A stretch of DNA of 64,000 nucleotides from Alphaproteobacteria bacterium (GCA_030831315.1 JAURLI010000049.1:26839-90838), one strand, 5' to 3'; counted from the stretch's first letter, positions 9,042 to 18,947 are shown. The notes: generated by a model not told the origin, from the sequence alone. Translations and numbers: made by a program.

Positions 9042-10262
9042 GTGCTGAAGCATCTGTTCATCGCCGCCGCCTATTTCCTCCTCGCGCTCGCCGTGGCGCT
9101 GGTACTGCCCAGTTTCGCGCCGGGCATCAGCACGGCCGCGGGCTTCATTGCCGGCGGCGTGGTGCTGGTTGCGGGCGCGCTCGCTCATGAAGTCTGGGCC
9201 CGCCTCGATGCGGCCGAGGTCAACGAATACCGGATCGACAACCTGCGCACCGAGGTGGAGCGCCTGCGCGTCGACAACATGCGTCTCGATGGCGCCATCG
9301 CGGCCCTGGTTGAGGGCGGCGACAGCAAGGCGAAGAAGGATCTCGACCGCGTCGTGTCCGAAGTGCGCGTGCTGCAAAGCCTGATCGAGCAGGTCTCGGC
9401 CAAGGCGTCTGCGCCGCAGAAGCCCGTTGCCGAAGCCTCGGCGCCGAAGGGCGAGGACGGATTCGACGACAATCAGCTTCTCGATATCGTTCGCGAAGGC
9501 CTCAAGCGCGACCGCGTCGATCTTTATCTTCAGCCCGTCGTCAGCCTGCCCCAGCGCAAGACCCGGTTCTACGAATGCTTCTCGCGCATCCGCGATGAAC
9601 AGGGCCGCGTCGTGCTGCCCGAGCGCTATCTGGAAGTCGCCCGTCGCGAAGGTTTTGTCGGCGCCATCGACAACCTGCTGCTGTTCCGCTGCGTCCAGCT
9701 GGTGCGCCGCGCCCAGAGCCGCAACCACAACGTCGGCTTCTTCTGCAACATCTCGGCAAACACGCTGGCTGACCGCGCGTTCTTCTCGGATTTCGTGGAT
9801 TTTCTGGCGTCCAACGTGGAACTTTCCCGCAACCTGATCTTCGAATTCAGCCAGGAAGACGTCGAAGCGCAAGGGCCGGAAATCGACGAATACATTTCTC
9901 GCCTCGGCCGCCTCGGTTTCTTCTTCTCCCTCGACCGCGTGCGCGATCTTGCCAAGCTCGATATCCAGGGCCTCGGCCGCAAGCGCTTCAAGTACATCAA
10001 GATCGATTCGGCGCAGCTTCTCGACCGCGAAAAGGCGTTGCCCGCTTCCGATGCGGAAGATGGAAACGGCCCCGCGATCATCGGGGTCAATGTCGCGGCG
10101 CTCAAGCGCGTGCTCGACGTGCATGGCATCGACCTGATCGCCGAAAAGATCGAATCCGAACAGGACCTGATCGAGTTGCTCGACTACCGTATCGACTACG
10201 GTCAGGGCTATCTGTTCGGCGAGCCCCGCATCTCCAAGGATGTCGTCGCCAGCGCGGCCTGA
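9042..10262 (+). CDS. TipF-like membrane protein with degenerate EAL domain
   Basis: A 406-residue protein with two hydrophobic helices (about 5-22 and 30-48), a charged coiled coil (about 55-120), an Ala/Pro linker, and a C-terminal EAL-family domain (about 143-400). The EAL domain lacks catalytic residues: the signature is ECFSR at 178-182, and the DDFG metal loop is replaced by LDRVRDL. Elements such as YIKID and AEKIES remain. This order matches Caulobacter TipF, a c-di-GMP receptor that sets the flagellated pole, so I call it TipF-like by architecture. It is predicted to bind c-di-GMP without hydrolysing it. The start is GTG with GGAG upstream. A CtrA-like box lies at 8931. Confidence 0.7.
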   Translation: MLKHLFIAAAYFLLALAVALVLPSFAPGISTAAGFIAGGVVLVAGALAHEVWARLDAAEVNEYRIDNLRTEVERLRVDNMRLDGAIAALVEGGDSKAKKDLDRVVSEVRVLQSLIEQVSAKASAPQKPVAEASAPKGEDGFDDNQLLDIVREGLKRDRVDLYLQPVVSLPQRKTRFYECFSRIRDEQGRVVLPERYLEVARREGFVGAIDNLLLFRCVQLVRRAQSRNHNVGFFCNISANTLADRAFFSDFVDFLASNVELSRNLIFEFSQEDVEAQGPEIDEYISRLGRLGFFFSLDRVRDLAKLDIQGLGRKRFKYIKIDSAQLLDREKALPASDAEDGNGPAIIGVNVAALKRVLDVHGIDLIAEKIESEQDLIELLDYRIDYGQGYLFGEPRISKDVVASAA

Positions 10263-10332
10263 GGGGAAGCCCTTCACAGACGCGCCCCGGCATGGCAAAA
10301 GAACGGCGCCCAAGAACTTCGGCGCCGCACCC

Positions 10333-11214
10333 ATGTCAGCCTTTGAAATTCCCATCCTGCCCGGCATCGCTTCCCTGATGGAGCGTTATGACGGCGTGAT
10401 CCTCGACCTGTGGGGCGTGGTGCACGACGGCAAGACGCCTTACCCGGGCGCGACGGCGACGCTCGCGCGGCTGTCGGAGGCGGCAAAGCCGGTCGTGATG
10501 CTGTCCAACGCGCCGCGCCGCGCCGATGCGGTGATGGAGGGCATGGACCAGATCGGCATTCCCCGGATGCTCTACACGGATGTCCTGTCCTCGGGCGAGC
10601 TTGCCTGGCGGGCGCTCAAGGACCGGCCCGACGACTGGCTCAAGGGCCTCGGGCAGCGCTGCCTGCATATCGGCCCGGAACGTGACAGGGGTCTTTTCGA
10701 CGGGCTCGACCTCGCCCAGATCGCGGCGCCCGAACCGGGCAGCTTCATCCTCAACACGGGTCCCTGGCGCGACGAGGAAACCGTCGAGGACTACGAAGAC
10801 GTCCTTGCCGCGAGCGCTGCGGCAGGCATGGCGATGATCTGCGCCAACCCCGATATGGAAGTGATCCGCGGCGGCGTGCGCATCATCTGCGCGGGCGCGC
10901 TGGCGGCGCGTTATCAGGAGCTGGGCGGTCAGGTCCGTTCCTACGGCAAGCCCTATGCCGAAACCTACGAGGCCTGCCTCAGGTTGATGAACCTCGGCCC
11001 CGATGCGCGCCTGCTCGCCATCGGCGATTCGCTCGCTACCGATATCAGGGGCGCCAATGTGGCCGGCATAGATGCGGTGCTGGTGACTTCGGGCATCCAT
11101 GCCCGGGAACTGGGCCTGTCGTTTGGCGAGAAGCCCGATCCCGAAGGGCTCGCCGCGGTTGCGCTGAAGGCGGGTGTCACCATCGCCGCCGCCATCCCGG
11201 CCTTCCATTGGTAG
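10333..11214 (+). CDS. HAD-superfamily hydrolase (TIGR01459-like)
   Basis: A 293-residue HAD phosphatase of the NagD/pyridoxal-phosphatase-like class IIA. Motif I is DLWGVVHDG near residue 24, where the usual second aspartate of DxD is replaced by G-V, as in the TIGR01459 subgroup. Motif II is MLSNAPRR. Motif III/IV is YGKPYAETYEACL with AIGDSLATDIRGAN. The cap lies between motifs II and III. The physiological substrate is unknown. I use the ATG at 10333, 70 bases after the TipF-like stop; an in-frame start inside that gene is less likely. It is co-oriented between the TipF-like and TipN-like genes. Confidence 0.8.
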   Translation: MSAFEIPILPGIASLMERYDGVILDLWGVVHDGKTPYPGATATLARLSEAAKPVVMLSNAPRRADAVMEGMDQIGIPRMLYTDVLSSGELAWRALKDRPDDWLKGLGQRCLHIGPERDRGLFDGLDLAQIAAPEPGSFILNTGPWRDEETVEDYEDVLAASAAAGMAMICANPDMEVIRGGVRIICAGALAARYQELGGQVRSYGKPYAETYEACLRLMNLGPDARLLAIGDSLATDIRGANVAGIDAVLVTSGIHARELGLSFGEKPDPEGLAAVALKAGVTIAAAIPAFHW

Positions 11215-11343
11215 GCCTTTAGGGGCGGCTTCTCGCCTCTGGACGTTGCTTTCTCCACCCTTTAGGGTTTTCCGGCCGCAAACGATGAACGGCGTCCCCG
11301 GCGGGGGCGGCGGATAAACGGACGGGCAGGGAGTTTGGGGGAC

Positions 11344-13791
11344 ATGCGCCTCACGCGTATTCAGATGATGCTGGCGGCCGGCGCCACGCTGACGGCGATC
11401 TGGCTCGGCTTCGTCGCCTATTACGTGGTCAGCCAGTTCGGCTGGCAGAACGTCCTGTTCATGCTGCCCCATGAAATCGGGGCCCTGCTCGCGGGCATCT
11501 TTACGCCGCTCGCCTTTCTCTGGCTCCTGATTGTCGCCATCGGGGCGCGCACGCGCCTTGCCGATGTCGCCGACGCGCTGGGCAGCCGTCTCGATGCGCT
11601 CGCCTATCCGCCGGGAAATGCCGAGGAAAAAGCCAACGCTGTCATTGCCGCCATCGAAGCCGGAAACAACCGGTTGCTTGAGGCGACCGATCGCAATGCG
11701 GCCGAGGCCGAGGCGCGCATCACCAAGGTTGCCCGCGAATTCGAAGGCCGTTTCGCCGCCGGAGCCGAGGCCATCGCCGCGGCCGCCGAGGGCGCCGCCG
11801 GGCGCGTCGGCGCCGTTACCGAAACCTTGGATGCGCGCCGCACCGGCCTGATTTCGGCTGCAGAGGCGACGGTCGGCCGCATGGGCGATCTGTTCGATGC
11901 CATGCGCAAGCACGAAGAGGCGCTGGCCCATGCGGCGCAGGATCTCGATGAACGGGCGGCCTCGCTCGAAAAACTGGGATCGCGTCAGCAGCTGGCGCTT
12001 GAGAACGCGGCCCAGACGCTCGAGCGCCGCGCCGCCGATGCCACCAAGATCATGGGCGAGCAGATGACCAAGCTCGTCGACGAAAGCGAAAAGGGCGCCG
12101 CGCGCATCGATCATCTCGCGCAGTCGAACAGCGAACATGTCGCGGCCATGCGCGGCGAATACGCGACCTTGACAGCGGATACGACGGCGGCCGCGAAGAC
12201 CGTCGAAACCGCGACCGCGCGTCTGCGCGATGCGGGCGAGACGCTGGCGCGCGATCTCGATGCGGCGGCGGACCGCCTGCTCGTGCAAACCCGGGCGATC
12301 GGCGAAAACGCCGAAACCTCGGCGGCGCGCGTGGGCGATGCGACGGAAAACATCAGCCGTGCCGGCGGCGCTTTGGCGCGGGCGAGCGAATCGGCCATTT
12401 CCGACATGGACGCGGCGGGCGAATCCCTCGAATCTGGCACGGCGGAAATCCGGCGCTCGGGCGACAGCGCGCGCGACCAGATGGACCGGGCGAGCGAGAT
12501 CATGGCGCGCCAGACGGCGGCGATCGAGAATGCCGCCCTCAAGTCGGTAGCTTCCGTGCGTGCCGCCGGGCAGGTGCTGGATGCCAGCGGGCGGGCGCTC
12601 GATGCCGCTTCGGAAGCGGCCCGCGCGCGCGCCGGCGAAGTGAAGGCGCTGCTTGATGATGAAGTGAAGCGCCTTGGTGAAACCGCGGCCCATACCACCC
12701 AGCGCGCGCGTGAGGTGGGCGATGCCTATACCCGTCAGGCCGATGCGCTGCGCGCCGCATCCGACCAGGCGGCCCAGCGGGCCGAGGAAATCCGCCAGGC
12801 GCTTGAGCGCCAGAGCCAGGCATTGGCGGCGGCCGCGGCGGAAATCGCCGCCAAGTCCGCGGCGATCGACCGCTCGGTCGCGTCCGAGGTCGATTCGCTG
12901 GCCCGTGCCGCCGCCGAAGCCGCTCAGCAGGCGGAAGCCATCGCCGCCACGCTGGCGCGCGAAAGCGCGCAGATGGCCGAGGCTGCCACCGACGCTGACC
13001 GCCGCCTGCGCGAGGCGGGCGAGGCGCTGGCGCGGGAAGCGGGCGCCCTTTCCGGCGCGGTGTCCGACGCCTCGAGCCGGATCGAAGGCGTCCGTACCGC
13101 GCTCGATGGCGAGAACCGCGACCTGCGCAAGACCGCCGATGAAGTGGCGACCGAACTGCATGCCCTCGGCGCCCTGTTCCGCCAGCGCGCGCGCGAAATC
13201 GAGATTGCCTAGGGCGAGGCGCGCGATCGCGTCGAGGACTCCGGGCGTAGCCTTGAAAACCAGACCAGCGAGTTCGCGGGCGCTTTGTCCGCGGCGGCAG
13301 AGCGCACCGAGTCGATCGTTTCGGCGTTCAGGATTCAAACCGACGCGCTGCTGTCAGCTTCGCAGAAGGCATCGGAGGAGGCGGCGAAGGTGCGTCTCAA
13401 CAGCCTCGATGCCGAACGCGACAGGTTCCTGCGCGCATCGCGCCTGGTCATCGACGAGCTGAATTCCATCGGCGTCGATATCACGCGCCTGATGGACAAG
13501 CCGCTGGCGGAAAAGCTGTGGAAGCAGTTCGCCCGCGGCGACAAGAGCGTGTTCCTGCGCGGCATGATCGTCGAGGCCGATCTGAAGAAGCTGCAGGGCG
13601 CGATTCGCTCGACCTATGAAGGCAATGCGGAATTCCGCAAATATGCCGACCGCTACCTCGACCTGTTCGAGAACCTGCTGGCCCAGGCAGCGGCTTCCGA
13701 TCCCGAAAACCTGCTGTCTTCGGCTTTCGTCACGGCGGACGTCGGCAAGGTTTACGTTCTTTTGTCGCGCGCCATCGGGCGCATGAACTGA
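11344..13791 (+). pseudogene. TipN-like membrane coiled-coil protein, interrupted by in-frame TAG
   Basis: One reading frame of 816 codons is interrupted only by TAG at 13210-13212. The first 622 residues hold two hydrophobic helices (about 8-30 and 37-60) and a long alanine-rich coiled coil. Past the TAG the same frame continues the coiled coil (GEARDRVEDSGRS) into a conserved-looking C-terminal domain with ASRLVIDELNSIGVDITRL, WKQFARGDKSVFLRG and TADVGKVYVLLSRAIGRMN. Two N-terminal helices plus a large coiled coil, near a TipF-like gene, resemble Caulobacter TipN, the new-pole landmark that recruits TipF; this is inference. A CAG-to-TAG change would explain the stop. Alternatives are sequencing error, readthrough, or two proteins (a TTG at 13285 could restart). 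Confidence 0.7.
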
Positions 13792-13823
13792 CGACGGCCC
13801 GCGCGGCCGCAAGGAGACGGCCA

Positions 13824-14291
13824 GTGGAGGCTTCCCCCGGATTTTTGTCGCTTTCGGTCACGGTCGTGCTCGCCGTGGCCATGGTGGCGGCTTGTGTTCT
13901 CGTCCATTACGAGACCTTGCGCTACGCCTCGGTTCTGATGCCGAGACTGACGATCAGGCCGCGCAAGCGCATCCTGTTCGTCATGGGAGCGGCCTTCATC
14001 GCTCATTCGGCGGAAGTCTGGCTCTGCGCCGCCATGTTTTACGTTATCGGCCATTTCGGGGGGCTGGGCGGCATCGCCGGGAAGTTCGGTGGCAGCTTTT
14101 ACGAGTACCTCTACTTTTCCACGGTCAGCTATACGTCGCTTGGGATCGGCGATCTGTATCCGACCGGGGTGCTGCGCATCCTGACCGGGGTCGAGGCGCT
14201 GGTGGGCCTCGCCATGATCGCCTGGACGGGGTCCTTTACCTACCTGGCCATGGAAAAGTTCTGGAGCCTGCACCGTACCAGCACTGATTGA
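13824..14291 (+). CDS. Two-helix ion channel family protein
   Basis: A 155-residue inner-membrane protein with an N-terminal helix (about 9-30), a second helix (about 50-78), a re-entrant pore segment and a last helix (about 115-142). The pore loop reads TVSYTSLGIGD (100-110), the position where potassium channels carry T-x-G-Y-G-D. Here the filter is S-L-G-I-G-D, so selectivity is uncertain. No ligand-binding or RCK domain follows. The GTG start at 13824 has AAGGAG seven bases upstream. It starts 32 bases after the TipN-like reading frame on the same strand and may share its transcript. Confidence 0.75.
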   Translation: MEASPGFLSLSVTVVLAVAMVAACVLVHYETLRYASVLMPRLTIRPRKRILFVMGAAFIAHSAEVWLCAAMFYVIGHFGGLGGIAGKFGGSFYEYLYFSTVSYTSLGIGDLYPTGVLRILTGVEALVGLAMIAWTGSFTYLAMEKFWSLHRTSTD

Positions 14292-14348
14292 GGCGGGGCT
14301 CCGGCCCGGCTTGGGCAAGGGCCGGAAAGGGGCTGCCGCCGGGGGGCC

Positions 14349-14377
14349 TTGACGGGGGCCGGAAATCCCGGTAAACA
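14349..14377 (+). promoter_or_regulatory. Candidate sigma-70 promoter of rpmB
   Basis: TTGACG at 14349-14354, 17 bases, TAAACA at 14372-14377. The predicted start is near 14384, leaving a leader of about 64 bases. TTGACG is typical of strong alphaproteobacterial promoters; the -10 is a weak match. Confidence 0.4.
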
Positions 14378-14447
14378 GCCGCTTCCGCGCTTGCTCCGCC
14401 ATCCGGTGGGGTCGCGCCAAGTATTTGTGAAACAACGGGAAATCGCC

Positions 14448-14735
14448 ATGACTCGTCGCTGCCAGGTGACCGGAAAGCAGGCCATGACCGGCAACAAGGT
14501 GAGCCACGCGAACAACAAGTCGCGTCGCCGCTTCCTGCCCAACGTCCAGTACACCTCGTTGCTGAGCGACACGCTCGGCGAAATGGTCCGTCTGCGGCTC
14601 TCGCCCAACGGCATCCGTACCGTGGAAAAGGCCGGAGGGCTCGATGCCTTCCTGAAGTCCACGCCGATTTCGAAGCTCGAACCCGAAGCCGCCAAGGTGA
14701 AGCGCCGGATCGAGCGTAAGGCTGCGGCCAACTGA
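14448..14735 (+). CDS. rpmB: Ribosomal protein L28
   Basis: A 95-residue L28, a component of the large ribosomal subunit. The start [20 protein letters not shown] is the canonical alphaproteobacterial L28 N-terminus with the C-x2-G-K turn, followed by [13 protein letters not shown]. The alternative start 99 bases upstream lies at the promoter -35 element and is not credible. The gene is monocistronic: a promoter at 14349 and a strong intrinsic terminator at 14758 frame it. Confidence 0.97.
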   Translation: MTRRCQVTGKQAMTGNKVSHANNKSRRRFLPNVQYTSLLSDTLGEMVRLRLSPNGIRTVEKAGGLDAFLKSTPISKLEPEAAKVKRRIERKAAAN

Positions 14736-14757
14736 CCGCATCCCCCGGGAGATGAAA

Positions 14758-14785
14758 AAGGCCCGCCGTCCGGCGGGCCTTTTTT
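14758..14785 (+). terminator. Rho-independent terminator of rpmB
   Basis: A perfect 11-base stem (AAGGCCCGCCG with CGGCGGGCCTT) closes a two-base loop and runs into six Ts. It lies 23 bases after the rpmB stop. Confidence 0.93.
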
Positions 14786-14800
14786 CTATGCCCCAAAGCA

Positions 14801-14826
14801 AAGGGCGCGCCGGCGGGCGCGCCCTT
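14801..14826 (-). terminator. Hairpin terminator of the dienelactone hydrolase gene
   Basis: An 11-base perfect stem (AAGGGCGCGCC with GGCGCGCCCTT) and a four-base loop, 23 bases past the stop of the minus-strand gene. The downstream T tract on that strand is poor (TGCTTTGG), so termination may be partial. Confidence 0.6.
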
Positions 14827-14848
14827 CTTCGTCGGGATATGCCGACGC

Positions 14849-15703
14849 TTACTTCACGTTGGCCTTGAGGAACGCGACGGTGCGTTCCCAGGCCTGCTTC
14901 GCCGCCTCGGCGTTGTAGCGCTCGGGGTTGGCATCGTTGTTGAAGGCATGCTTGGTGCCGGGATACTGGTGCATCTCGACCGACTTGCCGGCCGCCTTGA
15001 GGCCGGCCATGTAGGCCTCGATGCCGCCGTTGATGTTCTTGTCATCGGCAGCGTAGTGCAGCATCAGCTTGGCCTGGATCTTGTCGAGATCCTTGGTCGG
15101 CTGACGTCCGTAATAGGCGACGGCGGCCTTCAGATCGGCGTCGGCGACCGCCAGCATGTTGGTGCGCTGGCCGCCCCAGCAGAAGCCGACCGCGCCGACC
15201 TTGCCGCTGGAACGATGGTGCTTCGCCGCATAGCGCGAGGTGGCGACCAGATTCTTTACGACATCGCCGCCCTTGAGCTTGCCGATCATGTCGCGGGCCT
15301 TGTCGCGATCCTTAGGCGTGCCGCCGACGGGCGACAGCATGTCCGGCGCCACGGCGACGAAACCTTCGACCGCGAGACGGCGGGCGACGTCGCGGATGTG
15401 GTCGGTAAGACCACGGTTTTCATGGATCACGACCACGGCGGGACGCTTGCTGCCCGTCTTGGGCCGCGCCACGTAGGCCACCATCATGCCGGTGCCGCCC
15501 GGAATCTTGACCATGCCGGTGGTCAGGCGGGCATCCTTGGCGTCGATCATCGCCGCTTCGGCGCCGGTGCCTTCGAGCAGCGGCAGAAGTGCAGCGGCAG
15601 CAGCGGCGCTGCCCGCGGTCTTGGCGAGCTTGCCGAGGAACACGCGGCGCGGTTCGGCGCTGTGCACATAGTGGTCGTAAATTTCGAGAATTCTGTCGTC
15701 CAT
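14849..15703 (-). CDS. Dienelactone hydrolase family protein, probably Tat-exported
   Basis: A 284-residue alpha/beta hydrolase of the dienelactone hydrolase family. The nucleophile elbow is GFCWGG near residue 173, with the DLH-type cysteine. The acid lies in YAADDK and the histidine in GTKHAF. The N-terminus contains EPRRVFLGKLAK followed by an alanine-rich hydrophobic stretch, which reads as a twin-arginine signal, so the enzyme probably acts in the periplasm, like YghX-type members. The substrate is unknown. The gene is monocistronic, with its own promoter (15811-15839), inverted repeats that could be operators, and a terminator. Confidence 0.85.
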   Translation of the reverse strand: MDDRILEIYDHYVHSAEPRRVFLGKLAKTAGSAAAAAALLPLLEGTGAEAAMIDAKDARLTTGMVKIPGGTGMMVAYVARPKTGSKRPAVVVIHENRGLTDHIRDVARRLAVEGFVAVAPDMLSPVGGTPKDRDKARDMIGKLKGGDVVKNLVATSRYAAKHHRSSGKVGAVGFCWGGQRTNMLAVADADLKAAVAYYGRQPTKDLDKIQAKLMLHYAADDKNINGGIEAYMAGLKAAGKSVEMHQYPGTKHAFNNDANPERYNAEAAKQAWERTVAFLKANVK

Positions 15704-15800
15704 AAGTCCTTGCCTCCTGAATGGAACCGGGTCCGCGAATCCGTCTGCGTGATCCTTGGCCGCCCTTCGGGGGCGGGCGCTTTTCGCGCCGGGAGCCGGT

Positions 15801-15838
15801 CTATTGAAGTAATAGAGCGATCCTGACAGCGACTGTCA
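15801..15838. promoter_or_regulatory. Two inverted repeats over the DLH promoter, candidate operators
   Basis: TGACAG-CGA-CTGTCA (15824-15838) covers the -35 element and CTATT-GAAGT-AATAG (15801-15815) covers the -10 region and start. Both are perfect. Their placement suggests repressor sites controlling the hydrolase gene; the regulator is not identifiable. Confidence 0.45.
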
Positions 15839-15839
15839 A
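15811..15839 (-). promoter_or_regulatory. Promoter of the dienelactone hydrolase gene
   Basis: On the minus strand a perfect TTGACA (15839-15834), 17 bases, then TCTATT (15816-15811). The leader to the ATG would be about 100 bases. Confidence 0.6.
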
Positions 15840-15920
15840 TCCCGCGCAGACGGGCGGAATGTTTTGATATTCAACGGGAAATAAGGCTTTCCTGTGGTTC
15901 ACGAAATCGTGAACGGGCCC

Positions 15921-17837
15921 TCAGCGGGCGGCCGGGCGGGGGCTGCCAGAAGTGCTGCCGGAGCCTTTCGAGGCCGTGGACCGCCCGACCCCGCCGCGCC
16001 GCCGGGCGCGGTCGTCTTCGGGCACGAAGTCCTCGTCGAACAGCTCGGAGAGCTTGTCCATCATGGTGCCGCCCAGCTGTTCGGCATCGACGATGGTCAC
16101 CGCGCGCTTGTAGTAGCGGGTCACATCGTGGCCGATGCCGATGGCGACCAGTTCGACGGGCGAATAATCCTCGACCCACTGGATGACCCGGCGCAGGTGC
16201 TGTTCGAGGTAATTGCCGGGATTGACCGAGAGCGTCGAATCGTCGACCGGGGCGCCGTCGGAGATGACCATCAGGATCTTGCGCTGCTCGGGCCGGCCGA
16301 TCAGGCGGTTGTGGGCCCACATCAGCGCTTCGCCGTCGATGTTTTCCTTGAGCAGCCCTTCGCGCAGCATCAGGCCGAGGTGCTTGCGTGTGCGCCGCCA
16401 CGGCGCATCGGCGGCCTTGTAGATGATGTGGCGCAGGTCGTTGAGGCGGCCGGGCTTCACCGGCTTGCCTGCGGCGATCCAGCGCTCGCGCGACTGGCCG
16501 CCTTTCCAGGCGCGCGTGGTGAAGCCGAGAATCTCGACCTTGACGGCGCAGCGTTCAAGCGTGCGCGCGAGGATGTCGGCGCTCATCGCGGCCAGGGTAA
16601 TGGGACGCCCGCGCATGGAACCCGAATTGTCGATGAGCAGCGACACCACGGTGTCGCGGAACTCCATCTCCTTTTCCTGCTTGTAGGAAAGCGGGTAGAG
16701 CGGATTGGTGACGATGCGGTGCAGGCGCGCGGCGTCCAGCATGCCCTCGTCGAGGTCGAACTGCCAGGCGCGCGACTGCTGCGCCATCAGCTGGCGCTGG
16801 AGCCGGTTGGCGAGCCGCCCGATCACGCCCTGGAGGCTGGACAGCTGGTTGTCGAGATGGGCGCGCAGGCGCGACAGTTCCTGTTCGTCGCACAGGTCCT
16901 TGGCATCGACGATCTCGTCGAATTCGGCGGTGAAGGTCTTGTAGTCGGGGCGGTCGTTGCCGAACGGTCCCTGGGGTGCCCAGCGGATGTCGGGGGGCAG
17001 GGATTCGCCGTCGCCCATGCCTTCGGAGGTGTCCTCGATGGACTCGTCGGACATGCCCTGCTCGCCGTCCTCGGTCTCGTCCATGGACTGCTCGCCGTGG
17101 GTCTCCATGGATTCGGAATCCTCCGAATCCATGCCCTGCTTTTCGGGGTTGGCGGTTTCGTCCTCGTCCGAGTCGCCTTCGCCGCCGGCTTCCATGTCCT
17201 CTTCGGCATCGACGTCGCCGAGCGCCAGATCGGTAATGAACTTGTTGAGGGCGAGGGCGAATTCTTCCTGGTTCTGGATATTGTCCTTGAGCGCCGTGAA
17301 GTCCTCGCCGGCGCGTTCCATCACCCAGTTACGCCAGGAATTGACCAGCGAGCGGATGTTTTCCGGGGCACCCTTGCCGGTCAGTTCCTCGCGCACGATC
17401 AGGCCGATGACTTCGGGCACCGGCACGCTTTCGAATTCGTTGACGCGGTCGAAGGCCATTGCCTTGCAGCGGTCCGTCAACGCGGCATCGAGGTTTTCCG
17501 ACATGCCCTTCATGCGCGTCGCGCCGATGGACTCGTAGCGGGCCTGTTCGACCTCGTTGTAGATCTTCCGCGCGGTTTCGCCGTGCGGCATCTTGGATGC
17601 ATGCAGCTTGTCGTCGTGAAAGCGCAGTTTCAGCGCCATCGAATCGGCGTAACCGCGGATCTTTGATACTTCGTGATCGGGGAGCGAGCGCGGCGGTGTC
17701 TGCAGGCGCACGTGCTTGCCGCGGATGCGCGGCGGGTCGGGGGTAAACTCGACCTCCAGCTCGCGCTCGTGGGCCACCGCGCGCATGGTGGCGGCGGTGA
17801 CGCGGCGGAACTCTTCGACCGGGTTGTCCTTGCTCAT
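15921..17837 (-). CDS. cobT: Cobaltochelatase subunit CobT
   Basis: A 638-residue CobT, which with CobS forms the AAA+/VWA motor that helps CobN insert cobalt into hydrogenobyrinate a,c-diamide (aerobic B12 pathway). Visible parts are an N-terminal helical region, a strongly acidic stretch (about 206-285, rich in D/E/S), and a C-terminal VWA domain with the MIDAS motif DNSGSMRG near residue 400. The basic, glycine/serine-rich tail is low complexity. It lies 37 bases after cobS and is surely co-transcribed with it. No cobN or other cob gene is in the window. Confidence 0.95.
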   Translation of the reverse strand: MSKDNPVEEFRRVTAATMRAVAHERELEVEFTPDPPRIRGKHVRLQTPPRSLPDHEVSKIRGYADSMALKLRFHDDKLHASKMPHGETARKIYNEVEQARYESIGATRMKGMSENLDAALTDRCKAMAFDRVNEFESVPVPEVIGLIVREELTGKGAPENIRSLVNSWRNWVMERAGEDFTALKDNIQNQEEFALALNKFITDLALGDVDAEEDMEAGGEGDSDEDETANPEKQGMDSEDSESMETHGEQSMDETEDGEQGMSDESIEDTSEGMGDGESLPPDIRWAPQGPFGNDRPDYKTFTAEFDEIVDAKDLCDEQELSRLRAHLDNQLSSLQGVIGRLANRLQRQLMAQQSRAWQFDLDEGMLDAARLHRIVTNPLYPLSYKQEKEMEFRDTVVSLLIDNSGSMRGRPITLAAMSADILARTLERCAVKVEILGFTTRAWKGGQSRERWIAAGKPVKPGRLNDLRHIIYKAADAPWRRTRKHLGLMLREGLLKENIDGEALMWAHNRLIGRPEQRKILMVISDGAPVDDSTLSVNPGNYLEQHLRRVIQWVEDYSPVELVAIGIGHDVTRYYKRAVTIVDAEQLGGTMMDKLSELFDEDFVPEDDRARRRGGVGRSTASKGSGSTSGSPRPAAR

Positions 17838-17874
17838 AACCTTGGGCTCACGACCTGCGGACGCCTGGGTGGAT

Positions 17875-18894
17875 CTAGGCGTCCTTGCTTTCCGGCTTGG
17901 CCTGTCGCACCGATTCGTTCAGTTCGACGCCGAAACAGCGCTGGTAGTATTCGGCCACCGTCGAGCGCTCCATCTCGTCGCACTTGTTGAGGAAGCTGAC
18001 GCGGAAGGCATAGCCGACGTCGCCGAAGATGCGCGCATTTTCGGCCCAGGTGATGACGGTGCGCGGCGACATGACCGTGGAAATGTCGCCCGACATGAAG
18101 CCAGCGCGGGTCAGGTCGGCGAGCGAAATCATGTTGGCGACGGTTTCGCGGCCCTTCTTGTTGTCATAGGTCGGCGACTTCGCCAGCACGATCTTCATTT
18201 CCTCGTCATGCGGCAGGTAATTCAGCGTGGCGATCACGTGCCAGCGGTCGAGCTGGCCCTGGTTGAGCTGCTGCGTGCCGTGATAGAGGCCCGTGGTATC
18301 GCCGAGGCCGACGGTATTGGCCGTGGCGAAAAGGCGGAAATAGGGATGCGGCCGGATGACCTTGTTCTGGTCGACCAGCGTCAGCTTGCCGTCCACTTCC
18401 AGCACGCGCTGGATGACGAACATGACGTCCGGGCGGCCGGCGTCGTATTCGTCGAACACGAGCGCGGTCGGCGTCTGCAGCGCCCAGGGCAGGATGCCCT
18501 CGCGGTATTCGGTGATCTGCTTGCCGTCGCGCAGCACGATCGCGTCCTTGCCGAGCAGGTCGATGCGGCTGATGTGGCTGTCGAGGTTGACGCGCACGCA
18601 GGGCCAGTTGAGGCGGGCGGCGACCTGTTCGATATGGGTCGACTTGCCGGTGCCGTGATAGCCCTGGATCATCACCCGCCGGTTATGGGCAAAGCCCGCG
18701 AGGATGGCCAGCGTGGTGTCGTGATCGAAGTGATAGGCATCGTCGATCTCAGGCACATAGTCGCTGCGCTGGCTGAAGGCGGGCACCATCAGGTCCGAAT
18801 CGAGGCCGAAGGCCTGCTTTACGGAGACTTCGATGTCGGGCTTGTCGAGGGGGTGGACCGGGGTGTGGGAGTCACTCGTGATCGTCGTTGCCAT
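17875..18894 (-). CDS. cobS: Cobaltochelatase subunit CobS
   Basis: A 339-residue MoxR-type AAA+ ATPase, partner of CobT in cobalt insertion. The Walker A motif is GYHGTGKS near residue 77 and the Walker B region is [11 protein letters not shown] near 140. A sensor-1-like asparagine lies in [12 protein letters not shown]. Its length matches the family. It follows the J-domain gene by 53 bases on the same strand; the J-domain/cobS/cobT order is common in alphaproteobacteria. Confidence 0.95.
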   Translation of the reverse strand: MATTITSDSHTPVHPLDKPDIEVSVKQAFGLDSDLMVPAFSQRSDYVPEIDDAYHFDHDTTLAILAGFAHNRRVMIQGYHGTGKSTHIEQVAARLNWPCVRVNLDSHISRIDLLGKDAIVLRDGKQITEYREGILPWALQTPTALVFDEYDAGRPDVMFVIQRVLEVDGKLTLVDQNKVIRPHPYFRLFATANTVGLGDTTGLYHGTQQLNQGQLDRWHVIATLNYLPHDEEMKIVLAKSPTYDNKKGRETVANMISLADLTRAGFMSGDISTVMSPRTVITWAENARIFGDVGYAFRVSFLNKCDEMERSTVAEYYQRCFGVELNESVRQAKPESKDA

Positions 18895-18947
18895 AAAAAC
18901 CTGTTCCGTCTTCCTGGGTCACTAAATCTGTCTGGGCGCGGCCTGTG

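Noticed and set aside
13210..13212. TAG read as pyrrolysine or another special amino acid
   Set aside because: No pyrrolysine machinery is visible, and the change of a glutamine codon explains the stop more simply.
10336..13338. A 1000-codon open frame on the minus strand opposite the HAD and coiled-coil genes
   Set aside because: Antisense shadow of GC-rich coding sequence; its translation is Arg/Gly/Ala/His-rich without domains, while the plus strand has recognisable proteins.
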